Origin: Thiobacillus sp. 65-1059
Lineage (GTDB): Bacteria > Pseudomonadota > Gammaproteobacteria > Burkholderiales > Thiobacillaceae
Assembly (NCBI GenBank): GCA_001897675.1
Contig: MKUE01000095.1
Location: forward strand, 28,852-92,851
Length of the DNA stretch: 64,000 nt
Reading direction: 5' to 3'
Both the position numbers and the translations under genes were made by a program. Shown here piece after piece: positions 26,560-36,261 of this stretch. The notes under the pieces were generated by a model. It was not told where the DNA came from. It was given only the letters and a program-made list of their open reading frames with translations, and ran no database searches. Positions within the stretch are counted from its first letter, which is position 1; each line of letters starts with the position of its first letter.

Positions 26560-28974
26560 TCAGTGTTTGAGCGCCGCGGCGGAGGTCCCTCCCTCTTCCG
26601 GAACGGCAATCGCCGGCGTTTCCGCTTCCGGTTCATCCTGCAAGGGCTCGGGCGTGTGCTCCAAGGCCAATTCAAGAACCTGGTCGATCCACTTGACCGG
26701 ATGAATGTCGAGTTTGTTCTTGATGTTGTCGGGAATCTCGGTCAGATCCTTGACGTTCTCCTGCGGGATCAGCACCGTCTTGATTCCGCCACGATGCGCA
26801 GCCAGCAGCTTTTCCTTCAAGCCGCCGATCGGCAGCACTTCTCCACGCAGCGTGATCTCGCCGGTCATCGCAACGTCCGCGCGCACCGGGATTCCGGTGA
26901 GGATCGACACCATCGAGGTGCAGATTGCGATGCCCGCAGACGGCCCGTCTTTCGGCGTCGCGCCTTCCGGCAGATGAATATGGATATCGCGTTTCTGGTA
27001 GAAATCTTCCTGGATACCCAGCTTGCGAGCGCGTGAACGCACCACGGACAGCGCCGCCTGTATGGATTCCTGCATCACCTCGCCGAGCTTGCCGGTGGTC
27101 GTCATCTTGCCGCGCCCAGGCAGAGCAACCGCCTCGATGGTCAGCAACTCGCCGCCGACCTCGGTCCAGGCCAGGCCTGTCACCTGTCCCACCTGGTTGT
27201 TCTTTTCCGCGATGCCGAAGCTGAAACGCCGCACGCCGAGGTATTTTTCCAGATTGCGCGACGTGACCAGGATCTTGGTGCTCTGCTTCTTCAGCAACAG
27301 GGCCTTGACCGCCTTGCGGCAGATTTTTGAAACCTCGCGTTCCAGGCTGCGCACGCCGGCCTCGCGCGTGTAATAGCGCACGATATCGCGCAACGCCGAC
27401 TCGGCAATGGCGAGTTCGCCTTCCTTGATGCCGTTGACCTTGAGTTGCTTGGGCACCAGATAGCGCTCGGCAATGTTGATTTTCTCGTCCTCGGTATAAC
27501 CCGACAGACGGATCACCTCCATCCGGTCGAGCAACGGCGCCGGCAGATTGAGCGAGTTGGCCGTGGCGACGAACATCACGTCGGAGAGGTCGTACTCGAC
27601 TTCGATGTAATGATCCTGGAAAGTATGGTTCTGCTCGGGGTCGAGCACCTCCAGCAGCGCCGACGACGGGTCGCCGCGGAAGTCCTGCCCCATCTTGTCG
27701 ACTTCGTCGAGCAGGAACAGGGGATTCTTCACTCCGACCTTGGTCAGGCTTTGCAGGATCTTGCCCGGCATCGAGCCAATGTAGGTGCGGCGATGGCCGC
27801 GAATCTCGGATTCGTCGCGCACGCCGCCCAGCGCCATGCGGACGAACTTGCGATTGGTCGCGCGGGCGATTGACTGGCCGAGCGAGGTCTTGCCGACGCC
27901 AGGCGGCCCCACCAGGCAGAGAATCGGCGCCTTCACCTTGTCGACGCGCTGCTGCACGGCGAGGTATTCCAGGATGCGCTCCTTGACCTTGTCGAGACCG
28001 TAGTGGTCCTGGTCGAGGACTTTCTCGGCTTTCACCAGGTCCTTGCTGATCTTGGTTCTCTTTTTCCACGGCAGGCCGACCATGGCTTCGATATAGCTGC
28101 GAATCACGGTGGCTTCGGCCGACATCGGCGACATCATGCGCAGCTTTTTCAGTTCGCCCATGGCTTTGGCTTCAGCCTCCTTGGACATGCTGGCATCCTT
28201 GATGCGCTTCTCCAGCTCCTCCAGCTCGGCGCCCTCTTCGATGTCGCCCAGTTCCTTCTGGATCGCCTTGACCTGTTCATTCAGGTAGTACTCGCGCTGG
28301 CTTTTCTCCATCTGCCGCTTGACACGGCCACGGATGCGCTTTTCGACCTGCAGGATGTCGAGTTCGCCTTCCAGCAGGCCGAGCAGATGCTCAAGGCGCT
28401 TGTTGACGCCGATCATCTCCAGCACTTCCTGCTTCTGCTCCAGTTTCAGCGGCAGATGCGCGACGATGGTATCGGCCAGACGGCCGCCTTCGTCGATGCC
28501 CGAGAGCGAGGTAAGGATTTCCGGCGGAATTTTCTTGTTCAGTTTGACGTACTGGTCGAACTGAGTGAGCAAGGCGCGGCGCATGGCCTCGACCTCGACC
28601 AGTTCCTCGCCCTCGGCAGGCAGAATTTCGGCGCGCGCAGCGAGATGGGTGCCGGTATCGGTCACCTCCAGCACGCGGGCGCGCTGATTCCCCTCCACCA
28701 GAACCTTGACGGTGCCATCGGGCAGCTTCAGCATTTGCAGCACGGTGGCCACGCTGCCGGTATCGTAGAGATCCTCCGGCGTGGGATCGTCCTGGGCAGC
28801 CGTCTTCTGGGCGACCAGGAGAATGCTCTTGCCGGACTCCATCGAGGTTTCGAGCGCCTTGATCGATTTGGGCCGGCCGACAAACAAGGGGATGACCATG
28901 TGTGGGAACACCACCACATCCCTAAGCGGCAACAGCGGCAGATCGACCTGTTCCTTGGATACGTTGTCGCTCAT
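26560..28974 (-). CDS. lon: ATP-dependent protease Lon
   Basis: 804 aa from ATG 28974; the adjacent ATG at 28977 is equally possible but sits closer to the AGGA site. The N-terminal LAN domain begins [21 protein letters not shown]. The AAA+ module has Walker [12 protein letters not shown] (near 356), [10 protein letters not shown] and sensor residues. The C-terminal protease has the catalytic Ser in [10 protein letters not shown] (near 674) and the Lys in GLKEKLLAA (near 717). It degrades damaged and regulatory proteins in the cytoplasm. A sigma-32-type promoter lies directly upstream. Confidence 0.98.
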   Translation of the reverse strand: MSDNVSKEQVDLPLLPLRDVVVFPHMVIPLFVGRPKSIKALETSMESGKSILLVAQKTAAQDDPTPEDLYDTGSVATVLQMLKLPDGTVKVLVEGNQRARVLEVTDTGTHLAARAEILPAEGEELVEVEAMRRALLTQFDQYVKLNKKIPPEILTSLSGIDEGGRLADTIVAHLPLKLEQKQEVLEMIGVNKRLEHLLGLLEGELDILQVEKRIRGRVKRQMEKSQREYYLNEQVKAIQKELGDIEEGAELEELEKRIKDASMSKEAEAKAMGELKKLRMMSPMSAEATVIRSYIEAMVGLPWKKRTKISKDLVKAEKVLDQDHYGLDKVKERILEYLAVQQRVDKVKAPILCLVGPPGVGKTSLGQSIARATNRKFVRMALGGVRDESEIRGHRRTYIGSMPGKILQSLTKVGVKNPLFLLDEVDKMGQDFRGDPSSALLEVLDPEQNHTFQDHYIEVEYDLSDVMFVATANSLNLPAPLLDRMEVIRLSGYTEDEKINIAERYLVPKQLKVNGIKEGELAIAESALRDIVRYYTREAGVRSLEREVSKICRKAVKALLLKKQSTKILVTSRNLEKYLGVRRFSFGIAEKNNQVGQVTGLAWTEVGGELLTIEAVALPGRGKMTTTGKLGEVMQESIQAALSVVRSRARKLGIQEDFYQKRDIHIHLPEGATPKDGPSAGIAICTSMVSILTGIPVRADVAMTGEITLRGEVLPIGGLKEKLLAAHRGGIKTVLIPQENVKDLTEIPDNIKNKLDIHPVKWIDQVLELALEHTPEPLQDEPEAETPAIAVPEEGGTSAAALKH

Positions 28975-29034
28975 CATGATTTCCTGGTAAGGGTTTGAGG
29001 AAAGGATGCGCGGCATTCAACCACGCTCATCCAC

Positions 29035-29062
29035 AATTGGGGGGCATAGTTTGGAATTCAAG
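29035..29062 (-). promoter_or_regulatory. Heat-shock (sigma-32) promoter of lon
   Basis: On the minus strand CTTGAAT (29062-29056), a 13-bp spacer, then CCCCAATT (29042-29035). The sigma-32 consensus is CTTGAAA-N13-15-CCCCATNT, so both elements match well. It drives lon, a heat-shock gene in relatives, and sits after clpX. Confidence 0.7.
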
Positions 29063-29090
29063 ATGGCTGACAGGTTCCCCGCCAGCCATC
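29062..29090 (-). terminator. Hairpin between clpX and lon
   Basis: GATGGCTG (29062-29069) and CAGCCATC (29083-29090) form an 8-bp stem with a 13-nt loop, 3 bp after the clpX stop. On the minus strand it is followed only by TTGAATT, so termination is probably partial. It abuts the -35 of the lon heat-shock promoter. Confidence 0.42.
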
Positions 29091-29093
29091 GGT

Positions 29094-30365
29094 TCAAGCT
29101 CCGGCGGCCAGCGGCTGGTCGCCCTGCTCGGAGTAGATCAACAAGGGTTTGCCTTCGCCGTTGATCAGGCCATTGTCCACGACCACCTTGCTGACCCCCT
29201 TGAGCGAAGGCAGGTCGTACATGGTGTCGAGCAGGGCATGCTCGATGATCGAACGCAGGCCGCGCGCACCGGTGCGGCGATTCAGCGCACGCTTGGCGAT
29301 GGCGTTGAGCGCATCGTCGCGGAATTCGAGTTCGACGCCTTCCATCTTGAAAAGCTTGGCGAACTGCTTGGTCAGTGCGTTCTTCGGTTCGGTCAGGATC
29401 TGCACCAGCGCGGCTTCGTCGAGCTCATCCAGCGTCGCCACCACTGGCAAACGCCCGACGAATTCCGGGATCAGGCCGTATTTGATGAGATCTTCAGGCT
29501 CAACCTGGTGCAGCAATTCGGCGTCGCGCTTGGTCTCGTCGACATTCTTCACCTGCGCGCCGAAACCGATGCCGCCTTTCTCGGTGCGGCCACGGATGAC
29601 CTTTTCCAGCCCGCTGAACGCACCACCGCAAATGAACAGGATATTGCTGGTGTCGACCTGAACGAATTCCTGATTCGGATGCTTGCGCCCCCCCTGCGGC
29701 GGAATCGAAGCAGTGGTGCCCTCGATCAGCTTCAGCAATGCCTGCTGCACGCCTTCGCCCGACACATCGCGGGTGATCGAAGGGTTGTCGGCCTTGCGCG
29801 AAATCTTGTCGATTTCGTCGATATAAACGATGCCTTGCTTAGCCTTGTCGACATCGTAATCGCACTTCTGCAGCAGCTTCTGGATGATGTTCTCGACATC
29901 CTCGCCGACGTAGCCGGCTTCGGTCAGCGTGGTGGCATCGGCGATCACGAAGGGCACGTTCAGGAGCCGCGCCAGCGTCTGCGCCAGCAGGGTCTTGCCC
30001 GACCCGGTGGGGCCGATCAGCAGAATATTGCTCTTCGCCAACTCGACTTCGCCGCTGCCGGAATTGCTGCGCAGGCGTTTGTAGTGATTGTAGACCGCTA
30101 CGGCGAGCGCCTTCTTGGCCTGCCCCTGGCCGATCACATACTGATCGAGAATGCCGCTGATTTCATGCGGCGTCGGCAGGTCGGAGCCTGCGCTCTTCTG
30201 GCTGTCGGCCTGCTGGATTTCCTCGCGAATGATGTCGTTGCACAATTCGACGCATTCATCGCAGATGAACACCGACGGCCCGGCAATCAGCTTGCGCACC
30301 TCGTGCTGGCTCTTGCCGCAGAAGGAGCAGTAAAGAAGTTTGTCGCTCGAGCCTTTGTCTGCCAT
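29094..30365 (-). CDS. clpX: ClpX, ATPase and specificity subunit of ClpXP
   Basis: 423 aa, family length. The N-terminal four-Cys zinc-binding domain is LYCSFCGKS...ICDECVELC (residues about 12-42). AAA+ Walker [13 protein letters not shown], Walker [11 protein letters not shown], the pore-loop GYVGEDVE and the arginine-finger helix complete the ATPase. It unfolds substrates and feeds them to ClpP. It starts 13 bp after clpP in a tig-clpP-clpX-lon block. Confidence 0.98.
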   Translation of the reverse strand: MADKGSSDKLLYCSFCGKSQHEVRKLIAGPSVFICDECVELCNDIIREEIQQADSQKSAGSDLPTPHEISGILDQYVIGQGQAKKALAVAVYNHYKRLRSNSGSGEVELAKSNILLIGPTGSGKTLLAQTLARLLNVPFVIADATTLTEAGYVGEDVENIIQKLLQKCDYDVDKAKQGIVYIDEIDKISRKADNPSITRDVSGEGVQQALLKLIEGTTASIPPQGGRKHPNQEFVQVDTSNILFICGGAFSGLEKVIRGRTEKGGIGFGAQVKNVDETKRDAELLHQVEPEDLIKYGLIPEFVGRLPVVATLDELDEAALVQILTEPKNALTKQFAKLFKMEGVELEFRDDALNAIAKRALNRRTGARGLRSIIEHALLDTMYDLPSLKGVSKVVVDNGLINGEGKPLLIYSEQGDQPLAAGA

Positions 30366-30378
30366 GCCAGTTCCTTGC

Positions 30379-31035
30379 TTAATTGCCTGATGCTTCGTTG
30401 CGGTTGGTCAGCACCTTGTCGACCAAGCCGTAGCTTACCGATTCGTCCGCGCTCATGAAGTTGTCGCGATCGGTATCGCGCTCGATCGCCTCCAGGCTCT
30501 GCCCGGTATGCTTCGCCAGCATGCCGTTGAGACGCGCCTTCAGATACAGGATTTCCTTGGCGTGGATTTCGATATCCGACGCCTGCCCCTGGAAGCCGCC
30601 CAGCGGCTGGTGGATCATCACGCGCGAGTTGGGCAGGCAGTAGCGCTTGCCCTTGGTGCCCGCGGTCAGCAGGAACGCCCCCATGCTCGCCGCCTGGCCA
30701 ATGCACAACGTGGACACGTCCGGCTTGATGAACTGCATGGTGTCGTAGATCGCAAGACCGGCGGAAACCGAACCGCCGGGCGAGTTGATGTAGAAATAGA
30801 TGTCCTTGTCGGGATTTTCCGACTCCAGGAACAGCATTTGCGCAACTACCAGGTTGGCCGTCGCGTCGTTCACCGGGCCAACCAGGAAAATCACCCGCTC
30901 CTTGAGGAGACGCGAGTAAATGTCGTAGGCGCGTTCGCCACGGCCGCTTTGCTCGACGACCATGGGAACCAGTCCCAGCCCCTGCGGTTCGAAGGGCCGC
31001 GAATTGGAAATACCGCGTTCAAAATCAATGCGCAT
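30379..31035 (-). CDS. clpP: ClpP protease subunit
   Basis: 218 aa. Catalytic Ser in [12 protein letters not shown], His in [11 protein letters not shown], and the downstream Asp region (RDNFMSADE). A short N-terminal propeptide-like segment precedes [25 protein letters not shown]. It forms the tetradecameric proteolytic chamber capped by ClpX. The ATG overlaps the tig stop (TGATG). Confidence 0.98.
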   Translation of the reverse strand: MRIDFERGISNSRPFEPQGLGLVPMVVEQSGRGERAYDIYSRLLKERVIFLVGPVNDATANLVVAQMLFLESENPDKDIYFYINSPGGSVSAGLAIYDTMQFIKPDVSTLCIGQAASMGAFLLTAGTKGKRYCLPNSRVMIHQPLGGFQGQASDIEIHAKEILYLKARLNGMLAKHTGQSLEAIERDTDRDNFMSADESVSYGLVDKVLTNRNEASGN

Positions 31036-32333
31036 CAGGCACGTCCCATCAATTCTTCAAAGGAGGTTGTCACGTCTTCCACTTGGGCCTGACCTGCGAC
31101 CCATGCTACCACATTCTCTTCCAGCGCCAGGGACTCGATCTCCTGCATCCGCTGCGGGCTCTGGTAGTACCACTGCACCACCTGTTCCGGCTCCTCGTAG
31201 CTCTGCGCCTGCTCCTGGATCAGGGCGCGAATCTGCTCCGGTTGCGCCACCAGCTTGTTCGCCTGCACGATCTCGGCCAGGATCAATCCGAGGCGCACGC
31301 GTCGCTCGGCCTGTCCGGTAAACATATCGGCAGACAGCTTCATGGTCTGAACCCCGCGCGACTGCATATCGGCCTCGGTCATCTTCTGCAGACGGTCGGT
31401 TTCCATCGCCACCAGGCTCTGCGGCAGATCCAGCGTGCTTTTCTGCAGCAGCAGTTCCATCGCCTGCTCTTTCAGCTTCGCCTGCACGCGGCGTTTCACT
31501 TCGCGTTCCAGATTGGTCCTGACCTCGGCCTTGAGTTTCTCGACGTCACCGTCCTCGACTCCCAGCGCCTTGGCAAACTCCGCATTCAGCGGCGGCAGCA
31601 CAGGAGCCTGCACGTCCTTGACCTGCACCTCGAAATGCGCGGCCTTGCCGGCGAGTTCCTTGGCGGCATACTCGGCCGGGAAAGTCAGATCGAAACCCTT
31701 GCTGTCGCCCGCCTTGAGCCCGGTCAGGCTCTGTTCGAAATCCTTCAGCAAACGGCCTTCGCCGATTACCGCGGCAAAGTCTTCGCCCTGGCCGCCTTCG
31801 AATGCCGCGCCATCCACCGTGCCCTGATAGTCGAATTTGACCAGGTCGCCTTCCATTGCGGCCCGATCGGCCGTCTCGAAGCTGCGGCGCTGCTTCTGCA
31901 GCACTTCCAGCGTCTTTGCGACATCGGCCTCGCCCAGGTTCACGACGGGGCGGCTGAGCTTGCCGGTATTCAGCACGTCGATCTTCACTTCAGGATAGAC
32001 CTCAAAGCTGGCGCTGAAAATCATTTCCGTTGCCGCCGCCTGCCCCGCCTTCGGCTCGAAACGCGGATAACCCGCGATTCTCAACTGGTGGGCCTGCACG
32101 GCCTCGCCAAAGCGGGACTGCAGGGTTTCACCCAGCACTTCCTGGCGCACGCCAGGGCCGTGCTGACGCACCACTGCACTCAGCGGCGCCTTGCCGGGAC
32201 GGAAACCATCCATCTTGACGTTGCGTGCCAGGCGCTTCAGACGGCTCTGCACTTCGGTTTCCAGCTGATCCATGGGCACGCTGATATCCAGGCGCCGGGC
32301 CAGACCTTCGAGAACTTCAAGATTTGCTTGCAT
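31035..32333 (-). CDS. tig: Trigger factor, ribosome-associated chaperone and peptidyl-prolyl isomerase
   Basis: 432 aa from ATG 32333 (AGGAAG upstream). The apparent frame continues upstream through tRNA-Leu and is not coding there. The N-terminal ribosome-binding domain contains the family signature [14 protein letters not shown] (normally GFRxGKxP). The FKBP-like PPIase domain lies near 150-240 and is followed by a helical C-terminal chaperone domain. It binds nascent chains at the exit tunnel. First protein gene of the tRNA-Leu-tig-clpP-clpX group. Confidence 0.97.
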   Translation of the reverse strand: MQANLEVLEGLARRLDISVPMDQLETEVQSRLKRLARNVKMDGFRPGKAPLSAVVRQHGPGVRQEVLGETLQSRFGEAVQAHQLRIAGYPRFEPKAGQAAATEMIFSASFEVYPEVKIDVLNTGKLSRPVVNLGEADVAKTLEVLQKQRRSFETADRAAMEGDLVKFDYQGTVDGAAFEGGQGEDFAAVIGEGRLLKDFEQSLTGLKAGDSKGFDLTFPAEYAAKELAGKAAHFEVQVKDVQAPVLPPLNAEFAKALGVEDGDVEKLKAEVRTNLEREVKRRVQAKLKEQAMELLLQKSTLDLPQSLVAMETDRLQKMTEADMQSRGVQTMKLSADMFTGQAERRVRLGLILAEIVQANKLVAQPEQIRALIQEQAQSYEEPEQVVQWYYQSPQRMQEIESLALEENVVAWVAGQAQVEDVTTSFEELMGRA

Positions 32334-32385
32334 CAAAATACTTCCTGGCTGAATTGAAATGTAAGGGTGAACGGCATAAAGCCGA

Positions 32386-32470
<85 letters not shown>

Positions 32471-32484
32471 GGCTTAGCCGCAAA

Positions 32485-32514
32485 ACTATCGACCAATAAG
32501 TGTAATATAATCAA
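32485..32514 (-). promoter_or_regulatory. Candidate promoter of tRNA-Leu/tig
   Basis: On the minus strand TTGATT (32514-32509), an 18-bp spacer, GATAGT (32490-32485), about 14 bp before the mature tRNA 5' end. On the plus strand a perfect TATAAT (32506-32511) overlaps the same bases and points toward hpnC, so the two divergent promoters may share DNA. Confidence 0.45.
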
Positions 32515-32577
32515 AGCGATGCTGTCACCCAAGCAAGCCCGGCATCCAGCCTAAGTCATTATTCCCATTCCGTTTTT

Positions 32578-33393
32578 TTGTTGCCGGTGCCGGTCGATCA
32601 CTACGAAAACTTCCCCGTCGCATCCTGGTTGCTGCCCAAACGGCTGCGCAAACCGGTCGAAGCCATCTACCGGTTTGCCCGCACGGCGGACGATATTGCC
32701 GACGAAGGCGACGCCCCCGCAGCAACGCGCCTCGAGCAGCTGGCGGCATACCACACCGAACTGGATCGCATCGAACGCGGCGAGACCTCAAGCCATCCGG
32801 TTTTTGTGCCGCTGGCTGCCGCGATCCGCGATCACGCCATTCCGATCGCACCGTTTCGCGACCTGCTGTCGGCGTTTGCGCAGGACGTGGAAAAAAAACG
32901 CTACGCCGACTTCGGCGAGGTCATGGACTACTGCCGCCGCTCGGCCAACCCGGTGGGGCGCCTGATGCTGCACTTGTACGGCGACCATGACCCGCGCCAT
33001 CTGGCTTATTCGGACGCCATCTGCAGCAGTCTGCAACTGATCAATTTTTTGCAGGACATCGCGGTCGATTACCGGAAAGACCGTATTTACCTGCCACAGG
33101 ATGAACTCGCCGCGCACCGCGTCAGCGAAACGCAGATCGCGCAGGGCGACACACGCGGTTTGTGGCACATGCTGATGCACAAGCAGATCGAACGCGCGCG
33201 CAGGCTGCTGCAGGCCGGCGCACCGCTCGGCCGGGCGCTCAAGGGGCGCATCGGGCTGGAGCTGCGCGTGACCATTCGCGGCGGCGAAACCATCCTGCGC
33301 AAACTGCATGCCGACCCCGGCTGCGTATTCAACGATCGTCCGGTGCTGACCAGGAAGGACTGGATCATCATGCTCGCGCGCGGGCTCTACTGA
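32578..33393 (+). CDS. hpnC: Squalene-synthase-like enzyme HpnC (hydroxysqualene synthase)
   Basis: 271 aa from TTG 32578. The start is uncertain: the frame is open back to 32506 with no ATG or GTG, TTG 32581 and GTG 32587 are alternatives, and no ribosome site is visible. The conserved family start HYENFPVASWLLPKRLR follows immediately. The two Asp-rich motifs are ARTADDIADEGD (near 40) and FLQDIAVDYRKDRIYLP (near 160). In hopanoid-producing bacteria HpnC converts presqualene diphosphate to hydroxysqualene. It is first in hpnC-hpnD-hpnE. Confidence 0.92.
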   Translation: MLPVPVDHYENFPVASWLLPKRLRKPVEAIYRFARTADDIADEGDAPAATRLEQLAAYHTELDRIERGETSSHPVFVPLAAAIRDHAIPIAPFRDLLSAFAQDVEKKRYADFGEVMDYCRRSANPVGRLMLHLYGDHDPRHLAYSDAICSSLQLINFLQDIAVDYRKDRIYLPQDELAAHRVSETQIAQGDTRGLWHMLMHKQIERARRLLQAGAPLGRALKGRIGLELRVTIRGGETILRKLHADPGCVFNDRPVLTRKDWIIMLARGLY

Positions 33394-33394
33394 T

Positions 33395-34240
33395 ATGGAC
33401 AATCACCAGTACTGCCAGGAACGCGCTGCCGCCAGCGGCTCCAGCTTCTATTACAGCTTCGTTTTCCTGCCGCAGGACACGCGGCGTGCGATCACCGCGT
33501 TTTACGCCTTGTGCCGCGAACTCGACGACGTGGTGGACGAATGCCATGAAAGCCGGCTCGCCCTGGCCAAGCTCGACTGGTGGCGCGAGGAAATCATGCG
33601 CTTTGCGGCAGGTGTGCCGGAACATCCGGCCACCCGCGCCCTCATCGATACCGCGCAAGGCCGCAACGCTCCCTCCGCCCTGCTGCTGGAAATCGTCGAC
33701 GGCATGGCGATGGACCTGGAGCACTTGCGCTACCCCGACTTCAAGTCCCTCAATCTGTACTGCTATCGCGTGGCAGGCGTGGTGGGCGAAGTCGCGGCAG
33801 CGATTTTCGGCGGGCCGCGCAGCGCGGACGATCGCGCGGTTCGCCGTTATGCGCACGAACTGGGGCTCGCGTTCCAGCTCACCAACATCATTCGCGACGT
33901 CGGCGAGGACGCGCGACGCGGACGGATCTATCTGCCGCAGGATGAACTCGCACGTTTCGGCGCGCGCGAAGCCGACATCCTGCGTGGCGTGGCCACCCCC
34001 GCATTCCAGGCGCTGATGCAGTTCCAGTTCGAACGCGCCGCAGCCTGTTACGAGCGCGCGTTCGCCGCGCTCCCCGCCAGCGCGCGCCACGCGCAGCGCC
34101 CGGGGCTGGTGATGGCGGCGATTTATCGCACCTTACTGAATGAAATCCGGCGCGCCGAATTCCCCGTATTGCGCGCGCGCGTCTCGCTCACGCCAGTGCG
34201 CAAGCTGTGGCTGGCCAGCAAGACCTGGCTGTTTCCATGA
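33395..34240 (+). CDS. hpnD: Presqualene diphosphate synthase HpnD
   Basis: 281 aa, one base after hpnC. GSSFYYSFVFLPQDTRRAI is the usual start of the class. The first Asp-rich motif is CRELDDVVDEC (near 43) and the second is NIIRDVGEDARRGRIYLP (near 165). It condenses two farnesyl diphosphates to presqualene diphosphate, feeding HpnC and HpnE. Its stop overlaps the hpnE start (ATGA). Confidence 0.95.
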   Translation: MDNHQYCQERAAASGSSFYYSFVFLPQDTRRAITAFYALCRELDDVVDECHESRLALAKLDWWREEIMRFAAGVPEHPATRALIDTAQGRNAPSALLLEIVDGMAMDLEHLRYPDFKSLNLYCYRVAGVVGEVAAAIFGGPRSADDRAVRRYAHELGLAFQLTNIIRDVGEDARRGRIYLPQDELARFGAREADILRGVATPAFQALMQFQFERAAACYERAFAALPASARHAQRPGLVMAAIYRTLLNEIRRAEFPVLRARVSLTPVRKLWLASKTWLFP

Positions 34241-35508
34241 CCGCCCGTGTCGCGGTGATCGGCGGCGGCTGGGCGGGCTGCGCCGCCGCGCTGACGCTGG
34301 CCGAGGCGGGGGTCGACGTCACCCTGTTCGAAGCCAGCCGCACTCTGGGCGGCCGCGCGCGCGCGGTCGAGCTCGCCGGCCGGCCGCTCGACAATGGCCA
34401 GCACATCCTGCTCGGCGCATATGCTCAGACGCTTCGGCTGATCGAGCGCCTGCGCCCCGCCGCCGCCCGCGACGGCTTGTGGCGCCTGCCGCTGACCCTT
34501 AGCCAGCCGCCGGACTTCAGCCTCGCCTGCCCGCGCCTGCCGGCGCCGCTGCATTTGCTGGCGGGGCTGCTCGGTGCACGGGGACTGGGCTGGCGCGACA
34601 AGCTCGCCGCCGCACGCTGGGCCTATGCGCTGCTGCACGAAACGGCCGCGCCGGATCAGCTAAGCGTCAGCCAGCTCACCCGCTCCCAGCCCGAGACACT
34701 GCGCCGCCTGCTATGGCATCCGCTGTGCATATCGGCCCTCAACACGCCGCCGGAAACGGCCAGCGCCAAGGTTTTCCGCGACGTCATCCGCGCCGCTTTC
34801 GGCGGGCGCAATCATGATAGCGACCTGCTGTTGCCGCGCTGCGACCTGACTGCCCTGTTCCCTGCACCCGCTGCCGCGCGCCTGATCGAACGCGGCGGCC
34901 AAGTGCGCCTGGCTTGCCGGGTAACCGCGCTCGATGCCACCGCGGATGCCGTCACCTTGAGCACGCGCGACGGGTCGACCGCCTACAGCCACGTCATCCT
35001 CGCCGTCGCGCCGCAACATCTGGCGGGCTTGGCTGCCCCGATCCCCGCGCTCGAACCGGTGGCGCGCGAAGTGTCGGCCTACGGCTATCAACCGATTGCC
35101 ACCGGCTACGTTCAGTACGACCCGGCTTTCCGGCTGGCCAAACCACTGTTTGCCCTGGCGGACGGCCCCGCGCAGTTTGTGTTCGACCGCGGCCAGAGCC
35201 ACGACCAGGCAGGGCTGCTGGCGTTTGTTGCCAGCACCGCCGCGCATCTGCCCGCGGACTGGCTGGATCAGGCCGAAGCCCAGTTGCAGCGGATCGCCCA
35301 GCCCGGCCCCGCACAGTGGCGCAAAAGCATCGTCGAAAAACAGGCAGGCTACGCCTGCGTCCCCAACCTGAAACGCCCTGCCGTCCGCACCGCGCACCTG
35401 CGCATATTCCTGGCGGGCGATTACACTGCCGGGCCTTACCCCGCCACGCTCGAAAGTGCAACCGTGAGCGGAGTACAATCGGCCGGCGCTTTACTTGAAC
35501 AGCTATGA
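34237..35508 (+). CDS. hpnE: Hydroxysqualene dehydroxylase HpnE (FAD-dependent)
   Basis: 423 aa from ATG 34237, overlapping the hpnD stop. The N-terminal FAD-binding motif is VAVIGGGWAGCAAALTLAEAG, followed by FEASRTLGGRARAVE. The C-terminal amine-oxidase-like flavin segment (IFLAGDYTAGPYPATLESA) is present. It reduces hydroxysqualene to squalene, completing the HpnCDE route to the hopanoid precursor. The squalene-hopene cyclase gene is not in this window. It overlaps the next gene by 4 bp. Confidence 0.95.
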   Translation: MTARVAVIGGGWAGCAAALTLAEAGVDVTLFEASRTLGGRARAVELAGRPLDNGQHILLGAYAQTLRLIERLRPAAARDGLWRLPLTLSQPPDFSLACPRLPAPLHLLAGLLGARGLGWRDKLAAARWAYALLHETAAPDQLSVSQLTRSQPETLRRLLWHPLCISALNTPPETASAKVFRDVIRAAFGGRNHDSDLLLPRCDLTALFPAPAAARLIERGGQVRLACRVTALDATADAVTLSTRDGSTAYSHVILAVAPQHLAGLAAPIPALEPVAREVSAYGYQPIATGYVQYDPAFRLAKPLFALADGPAQFVFDRGQSHDQAGLLAFVASTAAHLPADWLDQAEAQLQRIAQPGPAQWRKSIVEKQAGYACVPNLKRPAVRTAHLRIFLAGDYTAGPYPATLESATVSGVQSAGALLEQL

Positions 35509-36248
35509 AAAACTATCTCCCCCGCCCTGACCTGCTCGCAGGTCGTGTCATTCTCGTCACCGGCGCCAGCTCGGGCCTCGGCCGTGCCGCCAGTCTGGCG
35601 TTTGCACGCCACGGCGCCACCGTCGCCCTGCTCGCACGCAACGAAGCCAAACTCGAAGCGGTCTACGATGCCATCCTGGCCGCCGGCGGCCCCGAGCCCG
35701 CCATGTTTCCGTATGACCTAGCCGCCGCCGACGACCGCAGCCTGGAGACCCTCGCCGGCACCCTCGCACATCACCTGAAACGGCTCGACGGATTGCTGCA
35801 CAGCGCACACCAGTTTTACAGCCTTACCCCCCTCCATCTGCAAACGACCGAGCAGTGGCAGACCCTGATGCGGGTCAATCTGATCGCGCCGTTTGCGCTC
35901 ACCCGCGCCTGCTTGCCGCTGCTGCGGCAGGCGCCGGATGCGTCGGTCGTGTTCACCGGTGAAACCCACGGCCATCAACCCAGTGCCTACTGGGGCTGCT
36001 ATGCCGTAGCAAAATCGGGGCTGGAAACGCTCACCCGGATCTGGGCCGATGAGCTCAGCGCGGACGAAAACCTGCGGATCAACACCCTGATTCCCGGCCA
36101 GGTGGCAACCACCTTGCGTTCGCGCACCCATCCCGGGCTTGCGCCCGAGACGATTCCCGGCGTTGACGACCTGATGCCCTGGTATCTGTACCTGATGGGG
36201 ATGGACAGCCGCAGCGTGCGCGGTCAGATCGTGGAATGCCAGACCTGA
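35505..36248 (+). CDS. Short-chain dehydrogenase/reductase, YciK-like
   Basis: 247 aa. The SDR cofactor motif is VTGASSGLGRAA near residue 20, followed by NAx-region LLHSAHQFYSLTPL, and catalytic Tyr-x3-Lys as CYAVAKSG near residue 166. The sequence matches the YciK type, whose substrate is unsettled. The start overlaps the hpnE stop (ATGA), so it is coexpressed with the hopanoid genes. A role in hopanoid or lipid modification is only inferred from position. Confidence 0.87.
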   Translation: MKNYLPRPDLLAGRVILVTGASSGLGRAASLAFARHGATVALLARNEAKLEAVYDAILAAGGPEPAMFPYDLAAADDRSLETLAGTLAHHLKRLDGLLHSAHQFYSLTPLHLQTTEQWQTLMRVNLIAPFALTRACLPLLRQAPDASVVFTGETHGHQPSAYWGCYAVAKSGLETLTRIWADELSADENLRINTLIPGQVATTLRSRTHPGLAPETIPGVDDLMPWYLYLMGMDSRSVRGQIVECQT

Positions 36249-36261
36249 CGCTCACCCCGTC

